From: Deinococcus sp. KSM4-11
Lineage (GTDB): Bacteria > Deinococcota > Deinococci > Deinococcales > Deinococcaceae
NCBI RefSeq assembly: GCF_004801415.1
Contig: NZ_SSNX01000010.1
Span: 79,215-143,214, forward strand
Direction of reading: 5' to 3'
Length of the DNA stretch: 64,000 nt
Shown: positions 18,316 through 28,684 of the stretch, piece by piece
Layout: the number at the start of each line of letters is the position of its first letter
Position numbering within the stretch: position 1 is the stretch's first letter
Program-made: the position numbers and the translations under genes
The notes under the pieces: generated by a model
The model's database searches: none
The model's input: only the letters and a program-made list of their open reading frames with translations
Told to the model about the DNA's origin: nothing

Positions 18316-21153
18316 GTGAATGCTACGTGGCGACAGTTCGCTGATGCCAACGGGCTCACCACGCCTCGATACGCGGTGGGAGTCAACTACCTCCACATCT
18401 GTGACTTGACCGACTCACCAGAGGCCAAGGCAGCCGCGCAGGGCATTCGCCATGTTCTCGCTGGGGTGGCCACGGAATACGTTCAGGTGTACTCCTGCCA
18501 CGCTCCGCACAAGGCACGCTGGTTCCAGTTGCGAGTCGCGCGCATCGACGAGGGGTCAGCCATTCTGGTCGTCCATGAGGACGTGACCGAACGTACGCAG
18601 GCTGAAGAACAATTGCGGGAAAACATGGAGTTTTCTCGGGGTTTGCTGGAAAGCAGTCCGGACTGCGTTAAGCTCCTCAACCTCCAGGGCGAGCTCCTCT
18701 GGATGAGTGAGGGGGGACAGCGGCTCATGGAAGTTGAGGATTTTGAGCAGTTGCGTGGAGCGGACTGGGTAGGATTCTGGCCTGATGAGACTCAGGAACA
18801 GGTCAGGCAGGCAATCAACGCGGCTTTGCAGGGCGCCCTGGGTCGCTTCCAGGGCTACAGCCCGACTACAAAGGGAATCCAGAAGTTCTGGGATGTGGTG
18901 GTCACACCAGTGAGGAACACTGAGGGTGTTCCTGTACAGCTCCTCTCTACCTCGCGTGACATCACCGCCTTGCGTGTTGCCCAGGATGAAATTCTGGACA
19001 AGGCCTCGGAGACTACCCGAATTCTAAGCAATATCGAGGAGGCCTTTTTTAGTTTGGATAGCCAATGGTGTTTTACGTACTTGAATCCAAAAGCCGAGGA
19101 ACTCCTTGGGTGCCCATCCTCAGTATTGTTGAGTAAAAACGTATGGGACATGTTTCCGGAGGCTGTAGAAACCGATATCTACAGGTATTACCATACTGCA
19201 CGAGGCACTCAGCGCAGTGGTCAATTTGAAGAGTTCTACCCACCCCTCAACTGTTGGTTCAAAGTCAACGTTACTCCCCATCCCAAAGGCTTGGACGTGT
19301 TCTTTCAGAACATCAATGCCACAAAGATTGAAGAACAGGCACAGGGTGACCGGAACACCATTCTCGAGATGACAGTGGCGGGCCACTCCCTTCCTGAGAT
19401 CCTGCAGCAAACAGCCCTGATGGTAGAGCGGCAGCTCCCGGCGCACGTCTGCGCCATCTCTCTCCTGCATTATGACCATCTCTCTCCGTATGCAGCGCCC
19501 AGCTTTCCTGCGCCGCTGCACGAGGCGATTGCCAGCCTCAAGGTGCTCGAAGGCAATGGTGCCTGCACCGCCGCTGTCCTGCGTGGTGAGGTGGTTGTGG
19601 TGGAGGACACTGCAACCAACCCACTGTGTGCGGATCTCCGCAGTGTGCTGCTTCCGAATGAACTGCGCGCCTGTGTCTCCCTCCCGATCATCAACGGAGA
19701 CCGAGAAACCCTGGGCACACTTGCGCTGTATGCCAGAACGCCAGGGCCATTTCCTCCTCACGCGTTCGAAGAACTGGAGAAGGCCCGGCACCTTGCAGCG
19801 GTGGCGATCGAACACCACCGCCTTGCAGAGGAGCTGGCTTACCAAGCGCGATACGACCAGTTGACTGGACTGATGAACCGCCGCACATTCGAGCAAGAAC
19901 TTGACCAGGTTATGTCCGTCGGGCACCAGTCAGAGATCGCGCTTTTGTTCATGGACGTCGATGACTTCAAGAGTATCAACGATCATCTCGGACATCACGC
20001 AGGAGACCAGATCCTCCGTGCGCTGGCGGAGCGCCTCAGACACACGACCCGCAGAGGGGACATCCTCGCACGCATCAGCGGAGACGAGTTCACAGTCATC
20101 CTTCCGTTTACCAGTGAAGCCGAAGCCGTGGTCGTCGTTCAGCGGATTCTGGATGCGGTGGCGGCCCCCTTTCTGATTACTGAACGGGAGGTGTATGTCA
20201 GTGTTTCCATTGGCATCAGCATCATGCCCGAAGGGGGGTATGACGCCGCCACCCTCATGCGCAGCGCTGATCTCGCGATGTATGACAGCAAGAGGAGTAA
20301 GGCTGGGTTTACCGTTTTTCGCAGTGCGATGAATCGCCGTGAATATGAACGGTTCCAGCTCGCTGCCGACCTGCGGCAGGCAATCGAGCGGAATGAACTG
20401 AAACTCCATTATCAGCCGCAGGTACAACTGGAGGACGGTGCCCTGGTCGGCGCAGAAGCCCTGCTCCGTTGGCATCACCCGAACCTCGGTCTGGTCTCCC
20501 CGGCGGCTTTCATTCCTCTGGCAGAAGAGACGGGGCTGATCGTCCCGATCGGGAACTGGGTGCTGCAGACCGCGTGTATGCAGGGTGCAGCCTGGCTGCA
20601 TGAGGGACGGCCATCTATTCGGATCGCCGTGAACGTCTCAGCCCTTCAGTTCGAACGGGCAGACTTCGTGGAGAAGGTTGCCGCCTGCCTCGCTGCGAGC
20701 GGGTTTCCTGCCGAGCGACTCGAACTGGAGCTCACTGAGCGGGTGGTGATGCGCAACGCGGAAGACGCTGTGCAGCGGATGCACCAGTTGCGTGAGCTGG
20801 GAGTATCGCTGTCGATCGATGATTTCGGCACGGGTTATTCGAGCCTGAGCTACCTGGCACGCCTGCCAATCAACATCCTGAAAATCGACCACTCCTTTAT
20901 CAGGGGACTGGGGGTCGCATTGCCAAGCTACCCTATCGTCGAGGCCATTCTCGGCCTCGCAAATAGCTTGCGACTACAAACCATCGCGGAAGGCATTGAA
21001 ACCCCGGAAGAGCAGCGGGTGCTCCAGGAAATGGGATGCATTCTGGGCCAGGGCTTCCTGTTTGGCCGCCCGTGCCCAGGAGATGAACTCTTCACGCACG
21101 ATTCAATGGCGGAGCAGAGTATAAACAACTTTGTTACCAAACTCTTTACCTAA
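18316..21153 (+). CDS. PAS-PAS-PAS-GAF-GGDEF-EAL c-di-GMP enzyme
   Basis: The open frame from GTG 18316 gives 945 aa: three PAS domains (about 1-95, 100-215, 225-340), GAF (about 350-510), GGDEF (about 515-680, SGDEF, an active variant in many cyclases) and EAL (about 690-940, with EALLRW, DDFGTGYSSL, LKIDHSF, AEGIET intact). The first PAS domain lacks its start in this frame. The in-frame upstream codons continue a PAS N-terminus (FHTLNALPSSLAILDCHGEI), and ATG 18227 opens MSDLL before a likely one-base deletion near 18240. The native start is therefore probably 18227, followed by a frameshift. Bifunctional c-di-GMP turnover with redox or ligand input is likely. Confidence 0.85.
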   Translation: MNATWRQFADANGLTTPRYAVGVNYLHICDLTDSPEAKAAAQGIRHVLAGVATEYVQVYSCHAPHKARWFQLRVARIDEGSAILVVHEDVTERTQAEEQLRENMEFSRGLLESSPDCVKLLNLQGELLWMSEGGQRLMEVEDFEQLRGADWVGFWPDETQEQVRQAINAALQGALGRFQGYSPTTKGIQKFWDVVVTPVRNTEGVPVQLLSTSRDITALRVAQDEILDKASETTRILSNIEEAFFSLDSQWCFTYLNPKAEELLGCPSSVLLSKNVWDMFPEAVETDIYRYYHTARGTQRSGQFEEFYPPLNCWFKVNVTPHPKGLDVFFQNINATKIEEQAQGDRNTILEMTVAGHSLPEILQQTALMVERQLPAHVCAISLLHYDHLSPYAAPSFPAPLHEAIASLKVLEGNGACTAAVLRGEVVVVEDTATNPLCADLRSVLLPNELRACVSLPIINGDRETLGTLALYARTPGPFPPHAFEELEKARHLAAVAIEHHRLAEELAYQARYDQLTGLMNRRTFEQELDQVMSVGHQSEIALLFMDVDDFKSINDHLGHHAGDQILRALAERLRHTTRRGDILARISGDEFTVILPFTSEAEAVVVVQRILDAVAAPFLITEREVYVSVSIGISIMPEGGYDAATLMRSADLAMYDSKRSKAGFTVFRSAMNRREYERFQLAADLRQAIERNELKLHYQPQVQLEDGALVGAEALLRWHHPNLGLVSPAAFIPLAEETGLIVPIGNWVLQTACMQGAAWLHEGRPSIRIAVNVSALQFERADFVEKVAACLAASGFPAERLELELTERVVMRNAEDAVQRMHQLRELGVSLSIDDFGTGYSSLSYLARLPINILKIDHSFIRGLGVALPSYPIVEAILGLANSLRLQTIAEGIETPEEQRVLQEMGCILGQGFLFGRPCPGDELFTHDSMAEQSINNFVTKLFT

Positions 21154-21339
21154 TCCGAAATTACGTTCCAAGCATTTATGCGCGTACGCTACATGCCAAA
21201 GCGTTTCCGCTATTTAAATACGACTCAATTCCATTGCAATATCCCTGAAAGTTCAGTTTGCAAATCACTTGAGCAGATAATCGTTTAAAATGTTCTGCAC
21301 TATTACGCTTGCAATACGTCTGTACGCGGCTATCGGGCT

Positions 21340-21590
21340 TCATAATTTAAAGATCATTTCCAAGGAGTCTTCTCGTCCTGTTTCATTCGCGGGTAGGTGA
21401 AAGCCGGGCGAGGGCGCATCACCCAGTTCGGATGGCGTGATGTCCTGCGCCTGGAGCCCGGTCAACGGGGCGCGTCGAAACACTTCAAAGACCTGCGGCA
21501 GATTCGGGCAGTTCTCTACGCTGTCGCGCAAGCGCAGGTGACCGGCATCGTCCCAGTCGATCAGGGGCACATCGCCGTCCTGGCGAGGGC
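21340..21590 (-). pseudogene. C-terminal fragment, unknown family
   Basis: The minus frame ending at 21340 has protein-like sequence: VPLIDWDDAGHLRLRDSVEN, then LPQVFEVFRRAPLTGLQAQD, then LPANETGREDSLEMIFKL. Upstream the frame becomes implausible, so the N-terminus is lost or frameshifted. Family not recognised. AT-rich sequence before it (21154-21339) holds no gene. Confidence 0.35.
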
Positions 21591-21841
21591 CCGGCTTGCG
21601 ACCAACGGCGCGGTCACTGTGAGCTTGGAGCCACCAACACAGGAGCACAGGCTCGCGCAGGCCTGCGGCGTGTCCGGGGTGCCTTTCACCGCCTGCAACT
21701 CGGCAATGTTCGCGACTCCACGGTATGGTCGTCCACGCCCTCAGTACCGGACATCTTCGAGTTGAGGCTGTGCTGGACGGGACATTCCTGAACGTGTGAC
21801 GGGTCGCGAACCGGCAGGACAAACGGCGGTGTTTTGGGTGT

Positions 21842-22410
21842 GTGACCATCCCAAAACCCGCCGATCTCCAGCGTACTGAACTCGCCCGCCACTTCAAAGC
21901 CTGCGTGCCCTTCCTGCGCCACGACACGCTGCAGCGTGTCGTGGACATCATTCTCGCGATGGTGACAGCCCGAAGCGTGAACCACAGTGAGCTCTGCCCC
22001 CACCTGCCCGGAGTCAGCTCCCTCGACGCGAAGAAACGCCGGGTGGAACGGGGCTGCCGGGATCCACAGCTGACTGAATCCGTGTTTCTGGCCTTCCTGC
22101 TGGCCCTGCTGCCCCCAGGGAAATTGCTCCTCAGCATGGATCGCACCACCTGGGAGCGCGGGACTACACCGCTGAACCTCCTGGTACTGGGCGTCGTGCT
22201 GCACGGCTACACGGTGCCGCTCGTCTGGATCGCCTTAGATCACGACGGCAACAGCGGCACGGTCAAGCGGATTCAGCTGGTGGCCAGGCTGCTGAAGGCT
22301 CTTCCAGCGACCCGCTGGAAGGGTCTGGTCGCCGATCGGGAGTTCATCGGCGGGGAGTGGTTTCGCTTCCTGAGACGCAAGGGCATCAAGAGAGCGATTC
22401 GCATCCATAT
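21842..22410 (+). pseudogene. IS4 family transposase, 3'-truncated
   Basis: GTG 21842 starts an IS4-type transposase (MTIPKPADLQRTELARHF). It includes the first catalytic Asp in LLSMDRTTWERG and the second in LVADREFIGGEW. After GIKRAIRI the sequence diverges and the Glu-containing C-terminal third is absent, so it cannot transpose. It abuts the decayed IS6 copy. Confidence 0.8.
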
Positions 22411-22611
22411 AAGTACCAGGGTCATGTGTGCATACGCGATGAAATGGCCTTCTTCGTCAGTCTCGACATGCTCGGTGCGCAAAGACAGAACGTACCTGTG
22501 GAATATCGGCCAGTCGCGTACTTCACGGCGAACAGGTCGAACGGCTGGCGGGGAGCTGAGTTCTGGCACCTTAACCTCAGCGAGGCGCAGCAGCCCAGCA
22601 GGCGGCCTGAA

Positions 22612-23310
22612 TGGATCGCCGCGCTCCAGACCAGCAGCGCTGCGGTTTGGCCGCGCCTCCTGACGGAGGCAGGGACAGCGGTTCGGGTGTAGTGGTGAAG
22701 GTTCGAAACTCGAGCGGGCACGTCGAAAAACCCATGGGCCAGTCGTCGCCTGAACCCGCGTTGCTGCCGTTCCTGCTGTCGAGTTGAACGGCGTGCTTGC
22801 TCTACGAGGTTGTTGCTTCGATCCGTGGAGACGCGCTCCACACTCTAGAGCACGGCAAGTTGTCGTTGGGCTGTACCACAGCTCAACAGGTTGTCGGTAT
22901 AAATGATCTCTGGAACGTCATCTGTTCCAAGATGGCGCGAGGAAATAGACGTAGCCGCCTCGGTGTCCCGTACGTCCAAAGGAACACGTCCAGCACGGCT
23001 CCGTGATCGTCGCCAGCCCGCCACAACCAGTGAATGATGCCGCCCAACTCCACGTGCATCTTATCGGGGAGCCGGTTCCCGGTGGCGCAAGCCCTGGGTC
23101 AACTGATCACTAGAGGTGATGCACCACGTCCGGATGGATTTGCGCGTGATGCAGGTTCCCATTCCAGCAGGTCTTCGGCCTCTCGGAACCTCCGGGTGAA
23201 GGGGTGATCCAGCCAGACGGCATATCCGATCACAGCGAGGGGAGCCCGACAGCCAGGGAGCTTGTGAGCGTTCAGCACCGCGTCACCCTCCTCATCAACT
23301 TCCCACAACC
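22612..23310 (-). pseudogene. Decayed IS6 element
   Basis: The end at 23310 keeps the IS6 terminus (GGTTGTGGGAAGTTG on the minus strand). Transposase pieces appear in several frames: AVIGYAVWLDHPFTRRFREAEDLL near 23200 and STDRSNNLVEQARRSTRQQER near 22790. Multiple frameshifts make it inactive. Confidence 0.75.
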
Positions 23311-23382
23311 GCACTCCAGTCAGCTTTGCTTGTTTTCAGGTCAGACCATACCTTTGATCCCTGGCGCTTTACACTCCACCCG

Positions 23383-24813
23383 ATGTCCGACCACCCCTCG
23401 TTCCTTTCCGTATTCACTGAACAAGCCACGCCCGCCAACCATGACGGGGCGAGGGAGGCGCGGCGTCATGTCAATGAGGCGGGTATTGAGCAGAGTTCAG
23501 CTCTCGAACGCATCATTACGATCGGGCGAGGGCAGGGGGACATCAGCATGGCCCTACAGCAGGTTGCGGCGTCGTTGCGATCGCCTGACACCACACGGTC
23601 ACCAGCCGAGGTGCAGTCCCTGATGGGCACGGCACGCCGACAACTGGCCGCCGTGGCCCACCTCGAGGGCGTGGTGGCGGCAGCGCTCCACGCAGTCAGG
23701 GTGACACCGGTTGAGCACATCAGCGTGGAAGTTCTGCAGGGTATCAGTGCCACGGCCCGGGATCAGCTCGCAAACCTTGAGCAGTTAATTGCTGAGGCTC
23801 AGGACACCACAACGTCAGTTCAACACCAGGCGGAGCTTGAGCAGATTTGCGCGACGGTGCACACGGCCCTTGACATCCAGGATCGTCAGATCGCTGAACC
23901 AGTCGCCTCGCTGAGCATGGTCGTCGAGCAAACTGTCGATGAGATCGCGAAACTAAATCTCGAAAGCATGTTCAACGACCTGACCCAGGCCGCAGGCCGC
24001 TTGGCCCAAGGTCACCTGGATGAAACCGTACCCGAGCCATTACTGTCTGAGGGCGTCGCCTTGGCCCGCAGCCTGAACCACATTGCAGCGTTCATGGCCC
24101 GTTCCCGCGATGAGCGCCTCAGCACCAACCGGGACCTTGAAGGCTTCGCGCGTGCGGCGTCGCATGACCTGCAAGAACCGCTCCGGATCATTGGAATGTA
24201 CGCGTCCCTGCTGAGCCAGCGGTACTCCGATGTGCTCGATGTTCAGGGTCAGCAGTATCTCGGCGTGATTCAGGACGCCCTCAAGCGTGAACGCGTGCTG
24301 GTGCACGACCTGCTGGAGTTCGCGCGTCTCGGAGCGGCGGAACAACGCCACGTTCAGATTGATGCCGCCGTGGTCGTGGCAGAGGTCATCGACGAATACG
24401 CAGCCCTCATCGGTGCCACCGAGACGCTCGTCACAGTCGCCCCACTCCCCACCGTTCACGCCGACCCACTCGAATTCACTCAGTTGTGGCGCAATCTGAT
24501 TGGGAATGCGCTGAAGTTCCGGCGCGAGGAGGGGCGCCCGGTCATCAGTGTTCGCGTCACCCTCGACGCCGAGGTCTGGCATTTCGTGGTGGAAGACAAT
24601 GGAATGGGATTTGACCAGAGATACGCCGACCAGGTGTTTGGAATGCTGGAGCGGCTGCAGACTGCCCTGCACTTTGAGGGAAGCGGACTGGGGCTCGCCA
24701 TCAGTACCAAGATCGTGGAACGTGCAGGAGGCCGGCTGTGGGTGGACTCGGAACTCGGAACGGGCAGCGTCTTCCATTTCACGTGGCCTGTCTCAACGTT
24801 GCCAGCAGACTAA
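23383..24813 (+). CDS. Cph1-type sensor histidine kinase
   Basis: Start ATG 23383 is favoured because a TACACT -10 box ends seven bases upstream; an in-frame start at 23326 has no support. The 476-aa cytosolic protein has a helical N-terminal sensory region (about 1-220), HisKA with AASHDLQEPLR (His phospho-acceptor) and HATPase with LIGNALKFR, EDNGMGFD and GSGLGLAI. SHDLQEPLR kinases of this type typically pair with Rcp1-like receivers; one such receiver is encoded convergently at 24941-25360 and five more follow. The N-terminal region is related to that of the coiled-coil protein at 40268-41140. The ligand or signal is unknown. Confidence 0.88.
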   Translation: MSDHPSFLSVFTEQATPANHDGAREARRHVNEAGIEQSSALERIITIGRGQGDISMALQQVAASLRSPDTTRSPAEVQSLMGTARRQLAAVAHLEGVVAAALHAVRVTPVEHISVEVLQGISATARDQLANLEQLIAEAQDTTTSVQHQAELEQICATVHTALDIQDRQIAEPVASLSMVVEQTVDEIAKLNLESMFNDLTQAAGRLAQGHLDETVPEPLLSEGVALARSLNHIAAFMARSRDERLSTNRDLEGFARAASHDLQEPLRIIGMYASLLSQRYSDVLDVQGQQYLGVIQDALKRERVLVHDLLEFARLGAAEQRHVQIDAAVVVAEVIDEYAALIGATETLVTVAPLPTVHADPLEFTQLWRNLIGNALKFRREEGRPVISVRVTLDAEVWHFVVEDNGMGFDQRYADQVFGMLERLQTALHFEGSGLGLAISTKIVERAGGRLWVDSELGTGSVFHFTWPVSTLPAD

Positions 24814-24940
24814 GGCGACAACCACGCCGCGAAGGACACCCATGAACGCGTCGTCATGTGCTTTTGGAAGCGAAAGCTTGCCCACGGCCTGACCTGAATT
24901 CAGGCGCTGTCACAGTTGATGAACCACACGTCATTGTGTC

Positions 24941-25360
24941 TTACATGGCAAGGTGACTTGGTTGTACCCAGCGGGTGGTGAGTGCAGTGACCAACGTGAT
25001 GAGATCCTGGAAATCATTGGGTTTGACGAGATAGTCGTCCGCACCCAGCGTGGCACAGAGCGCCCGATCCCGCTTAGCATCTGAGGTCGTGAAGATCACG
25101 ACGGGAATGGGAGCGAGAAGCTCATCCTGCTTCACGGCCTTGAGCAGATCGAAGCCGTTCATACGGGGCATATTCAGGTCAAGGAGAATCAGCTGGGGAG
25201 ATCCAGCAGGCCGCTGGGCATAGGAACCAGAGCGCTGCAGGAAGTCCAGAGCGTCATGTCCATTCTGGGTCACTGCCAGTTCCGTGTCGAGCCCGGTCGC
25301 CTCGAAGGCCAGGGTAGCAATAAAGACATCGTTCGGATCATCTTCAACGAGAAGTATCAT
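24941..25360 (-). CDS. Rcp1-like single-domain response regulator
   Basis: ATG 25360 has AGGAG upstream and starts directly at the receiver fold (MILLVEDDPND). The 139-aa receiver has the acidic pair EDD, phospho-acceptor Asp in LILLDLNMP, Thr in FTTSD and Lys in LVKPND. No output domain. It is convergent with the histidine kinase at 23383-24813, its most likely phosphodonor. Confidence 0.9.
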   Translation of the reverse strand: MILLVEDDPNDVFIATLAFEATGLDTELAVTQNGHDALDFLQRSGSYAQRPAGSPQLILLDLNMPRMNGFDLLKAVKQDELLAPIPVVIFTTSDAKRDRALCATLGADDYLVKPNDFQDLITLVTALTTRWVQPSHLAM

Positions 25361-25570
25361 GCAAACGCTCCTGATGACGGCTGACCAGATGAACAGGCAG
25401 CCAGATAGGCGACAGAACTGGCATATACCGAAAATAGCCCCGAACTGACACAGGACTGTCACACCAGCATCTGGCAAGCGAACTGCGGTGGTGCCGGCCG
25501 CCTTGAACGACGCCTTGGCAACTCGTGGTGATCACATCGCAGGCACTGCCGGATCCAGAGCGTAGAGCAG

Positions 25571-25836
25571 TCCCATCGTTCCACACGCCGACACGAGCGC
25601 CAGCAACGCGGGTTCAGGTCACGGCGACGGGCACAGGGGTTTCTCGACCTACACGCCCGCATCACAAATCTCCACCACCCGGCGCGCTGCACCGTTCCCA
25701 CTCTTCATCGTCGTTACCAGCAGAAACAGGCGTTCGAAGTCTGGCGCACAGTGGTACAGGCAGCGGCCTGAACTTCAGGCCGCCTGCCTCTCTGACGCTT
25801 CTGCGCAGCCTCAAAGCGAACACCTTGCCACAGCCG
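25571..25836 (+). pseudogene. IS6 3' remnant
   Basis: The plus frame reads EQSHRSTRRHERQQRGFRSR, then GFLDLHARITNLHHPARC and ends TVVQAAA at 25772. This matches the last quarter of the intact transposase. An IS6-like terminus (CCTTGCCACAGCC) follows near 25820-25836. The sequence 25837-26095 has only a short unassigned tail-like frame. Confidence 0.75.
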
Positions 25837-26095
25837 TCGGCAACCCGATTCGACTGCAGGAGTCGAGGGCTCTGGTTTCAGGGGGTGGCGCACACCGCCT
25901 CGGCCTGTGCCGGAAGGGGTTCAAGGTCGCCGTCTGTGGTGGGCTGCCTGCGCGCCAAACCGTGCACGCGGCCCGTCTGTTTCAGGAGTAAGGTAAAGCA
26001 CTCACGGGACTCCAGTTGAAACCGTCATCCCCCGAGCAGTGAGTGGTGGGCAGGATGGCGGCCGCACGCTGTCCCTCCTGACTGCGGGAGGCGCT

Positions 26096-26743
26096 ATGAC
26101 ACGCGTGCTCATGGTCAATGGCAACCCCAAACCCCTCGAGCAGTCCTACTCCCTGCGCCTCGGGCACTGTTTCCAGGAGGCCTATCAACGTGACGATGCC
26201 ACCGCACGCTTCGAGAGCCTCAGGTTGTATGCCGATCACATCCCGCTGATCGATGCCGACATCATGGTGGGCTGGGGCAAGCTTGCGCAGCAGCAGACAC
26301 TCGATCCCCACGAGGCCCACAAGGTGGGGCGGCTGAGCGACCTGGTGGATCAGTTCCTGGCGGCTGACCTGGTGGCGTTCTCGGTGCCGATGTGGAACTT
26401 CGGCTATCCGCCGATGGTCAAGGCGTATATGGACGCGGTGGCGATCGCGGGAAAGACCTTCCAGCACACCGTGCGGGGGCCGGTCGGCCTGACGAGCGGC
26501 AAGCGGGCGGTCATTCTCGAGGCGCGGGGCAGCGTGTGGAGTGAGGGTTCCGGTCAGGTACTGGAGCATTCGGTGAGCCACCTGCGGGCCTTTCTGGGGT
26601 TTTTGGGCGTGATGGACGTGCAGGCGGTCTTTGCGGAGGGCCTGGGGATCGATCCGAATCAGAACGAGTCGATCTTTGCGGCGGCGGCCGCGCGGACGGA
26701 GGTGCTCGCGCAGGCGTGTGCACAGCCGCTGCCGCAGGCCTAA
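26096..26743 (+). CDS. azoR: FMN-dependent NADH azoreductase
   Basis: The 215-aa flavodoxin-fold protein starts at ATG 26096 after GGGAGG. It is recognised by the N-terminal MVNGNPKP phosphate-binding loop and the family motif PMWNFGYPPMVKAYMDAV with GKTF following. Family activity: two-electron NAD(P)H reduction of quinones and azo compounds using FMN, in the cytosol as a homodimer. Length is typical. A terminator follows, so it is probably monocistronic. Confidence 0.88.
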   Translation: MTRVLMVNGNPKPLEQSYSLRLGHCFQEAYQRDDATARFESLRLYADHIPLIDADIMVGWGKLAQQQTLDPHEAHKVGRLSDLVDQFLAADLVAFSVPMWNFGYPPMVKAYMDAVAIAGKTFQHTVRGPVGLTSGKRAVILEARGSVWSEGSGQVLEHSVSHLRAFLGFLGVMDVQAVFAEGLGIDPNQNESIFAAAAARTEVLAQACAQPLPQA

Positions 26744-26747
26744 ATGA

Positions 26748-26789
26748 CCTGCCCCTGCCTCGGCCTGTGCCGGGAGCGGGGGTTTTTTG
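26748..26789 (+). terminator. Intrinsic terminator after azoR
   Basis: A GC-rich hairpin (outer CCCC/GGGG, inner TCGGC/GCCGG with an internal loop) is followed by six T residues at about 26784-26789. Confidence 0.75.
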
Positions 26790-27039
26790 ATGCCTACACT
26801 TGCCGCCGTCGCTCCACCCTCAAGGTGACCGGCAGGTCATGATGTGGTACAGACCACGTGTGGCACGAAAAATCTGTGAGGTCGCTGTAAGGCACAGCGG
26901 CCCATAGTCCCAGCGTGAACTGACCCGTTCATCCCTGACCCCCACCGCGCAGACCACTGCCAGTGAACGCCCTTCGCTGATCCTGTCTGATGCCAGGTCA
27001 GAACCCCCAGCCCACCCACGTGGCCTGGAAGGAGCCGTC

Positions 27040-28470
27040 ATGCCCAAGCACCTGAAACGCGTTGCCGCCCTCACTGCCCTCACCGCCCTGCTTGCCGCCT
27101 GCCAGCAGACCACCGCCCCCCACCCCCAGGCCGCCCTCGTCAAGGTCAACCTCAGTGCCGCCACCCTGCGTCAAACCCAGGGCATGCACGCCCTGGGCTT
27201 TACCAGCGACGTCCCCAACGCCCACTACGACGTCACCATCCGTGACAACGCCGGGCACATCGTCGCCTTCAATGGCACCACCTTCGATCCCACCGGGAAC
27301 GGCGCCACCACGCTCACCCTGGGCCAGGCCAACGAGTTCACGCAGACCCTCCTGCTGCCCAAGGGCACCTACTCCTTCGAGACGAAGGTCAAGGACGACG
27401 CCACCAGTGCTGTGCTGCTCGGCTACGGGCCCAGCACCGAAAACCAGGCGTCCGTGGACGCGACCGGCAGCGTGATCCGGCTCAAGTCCCACGCCGTCTT
27501 CCAGGGAGCCTCAAGCGCGCTCGCCCCGGCGATGAACCTTGCGGAACTGTACACGGACAGCACCTTCAACCTGAGTCTGAACCTCAAGACAGCGCCCGTG
27601 CAGGGCCTCAGCGCGACCGTGCCCACCAGCGACATCGGCCCCGTGACCTACAGCCTGGGCAACAGCACCGATGGCGTGCTGAACGGTGCGGGCAGCAAGA
27701 TCGGCGTGAACGTGACCGCGCGCGGTACCGCCAGCGATGCCGAACTGAATGTCACGGCGAACTTCTCCGCCTGGGTGTACAACGGCGCGACGGACACCGC
27801 CAGTGTTCAGCCGGTGAGCCTGTCGTTCGCCAAGACCATCCAGACGAACATGATGACGATCGACACAGTGATGCCGAGCGTGACGTTCGCACCCGTGGGC
27901 ACGGCCTATACCAACCAGGCAACGCTGCTGACCGGGAGGGTGACGGACGACGTGCAGGTGCAGAACCTGCGGGTCTACGTGGACGGCAACCTGGTGGCGA
28001 GCACCGATTCTGCGGAACAGGTCCCCGGCGTGGCACCAGTCATCACTGATGGAACGGGCGCGTGGACGGCTCCGTGGGGCGCGACGAACGTGGGCACGGC
28101 GGACGTGACAGTGATCGGGGAGGACAGCAGCGGGAATGAAACCCGGCTGTCCCAGAGCGTGACGGTGGAGAAGCAGAGCGCCATCGAAATTACACCGGAA
28201 GATTACGGGAACTACTACCAGGCATTTGACGTCATGAACGGGGTGCCGCTGACCTTCAAGGTGAATGCGGATGCCAACCAGGGCATGCTGCACTTCAAGG
28301 TGTATGGGTACGCGACGGTGACGGCGACGGATCCCAGTGGCACTCCCCTTGCCATAGCCACCCAGTACACTGGATACACGGATTTCTACGGCTTCCCAAG
28401 TGGGCAGTACACCTTCACGGTGACGCCCACGCAGGATCAGACGCTGAACATCGAAACCCACTACGACTGA
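27040..28470 (+). CDS. Secreted lipoprotein with Ig-like domains, unknown function
   Basis: The 476-aa product starts at ATG 27040 after GGAAGGAG. A lipoprotein signal (ALTALLAAC, Cys 21) is followed by beta-rich sequence. About 270-375 looks like a bacterial Ig-like fold (DTVMPSVTFAP, VYVDGNLVAS, DSSGNETRL), and the last 80 residues form another small beta domain. No catalytic motif. Probably an envelope-attached structural or binding protein. It stands alone between two terminators. Confidence 0.8.
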   Translation: MPKHLKRVAALTALTALLAACQQTTAPHPQAALVKVNLSAATLRQTQGMHALGFTSDVPNAHYDVTIRDNAGHIVAFNGTTFDPTGNGATTLTLGQANEFTQTLLLPKGTYSFETKVKDDATSAVLLGYGPSTENQASVDATGSVIRLKSHAVFQGASSALAPAMNLAELYTDSTFNLSLNLKTAPVQGLSATVPTSDIGPVTYSLGNSTDGVLNGAGSKIGVNVTARGTASDAELNVTANFSAWVYNGATDTASVQPVSLSFAKTIQTNMMTIDTVMPSVTFAPVGTAYTNQATLLTGRVTDDVQVQNLRVYVDGNLVASTDSAEQVPGVAPVITDGTGAWTAPWGATNVGTADVTVIGEDSSGNETRLSQSVTVEKQSAIEITPEDYGNYYQAFDVMNGVPLTFKVNADANQGMLHFKVYGYATVTATDPSGTPLAIATQYTGYTDFYGFPSGQYTFTVTPTQDQTLNIETHYD

Positions 28471-28488
28471 ACCAAACCGTATGACCTA

Positions 28489-28516
28489 CCCCGCCCTAGC
28501 ATCAGCCAGGGCGGGG
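28489..28516 (+). terminator. Terminator-like hairpin
   Basis: A perfect 9-bp stem, CCCCGCCCT (28489-28497) and AGGGCGGGG (28508-28516), lies 18 bases after the lipoprotein stop. No long T-run follows. The same style of hairpin recurs at 39316-39350 and 41170-41199. Confidence 0.7.
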
Positions 28517-28673
28517 ATGTTCGTCATTATCAGGCCAGTGGGGGCGTGCTCCCGGACTATCGGACAGCTCTGACCCATCACCGCCATGGCTGATGCTGGG
28601 ACAAGCTGGATTTCCGTTGCTCAGGACGATGGAGCGTTGCTTCATGGAACGTCAGGGCGGCTGGGCCGCTTCC

Positions 28674-28679
28674 TACACT
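28674..28679 (+). promoter_or_regulatory. -10 box TACACT, leaderless start
   Basis: TACACT ends five bases before ATG 28685, so transcription should begin at or next to the start codon. The paralogue at 40070 has the same box, the same 5-base spacing and an upstream identical GGAGCGTTGCTTCATG. Confidence 0.65.
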
Positions 28680-28684
28680 GAGCC

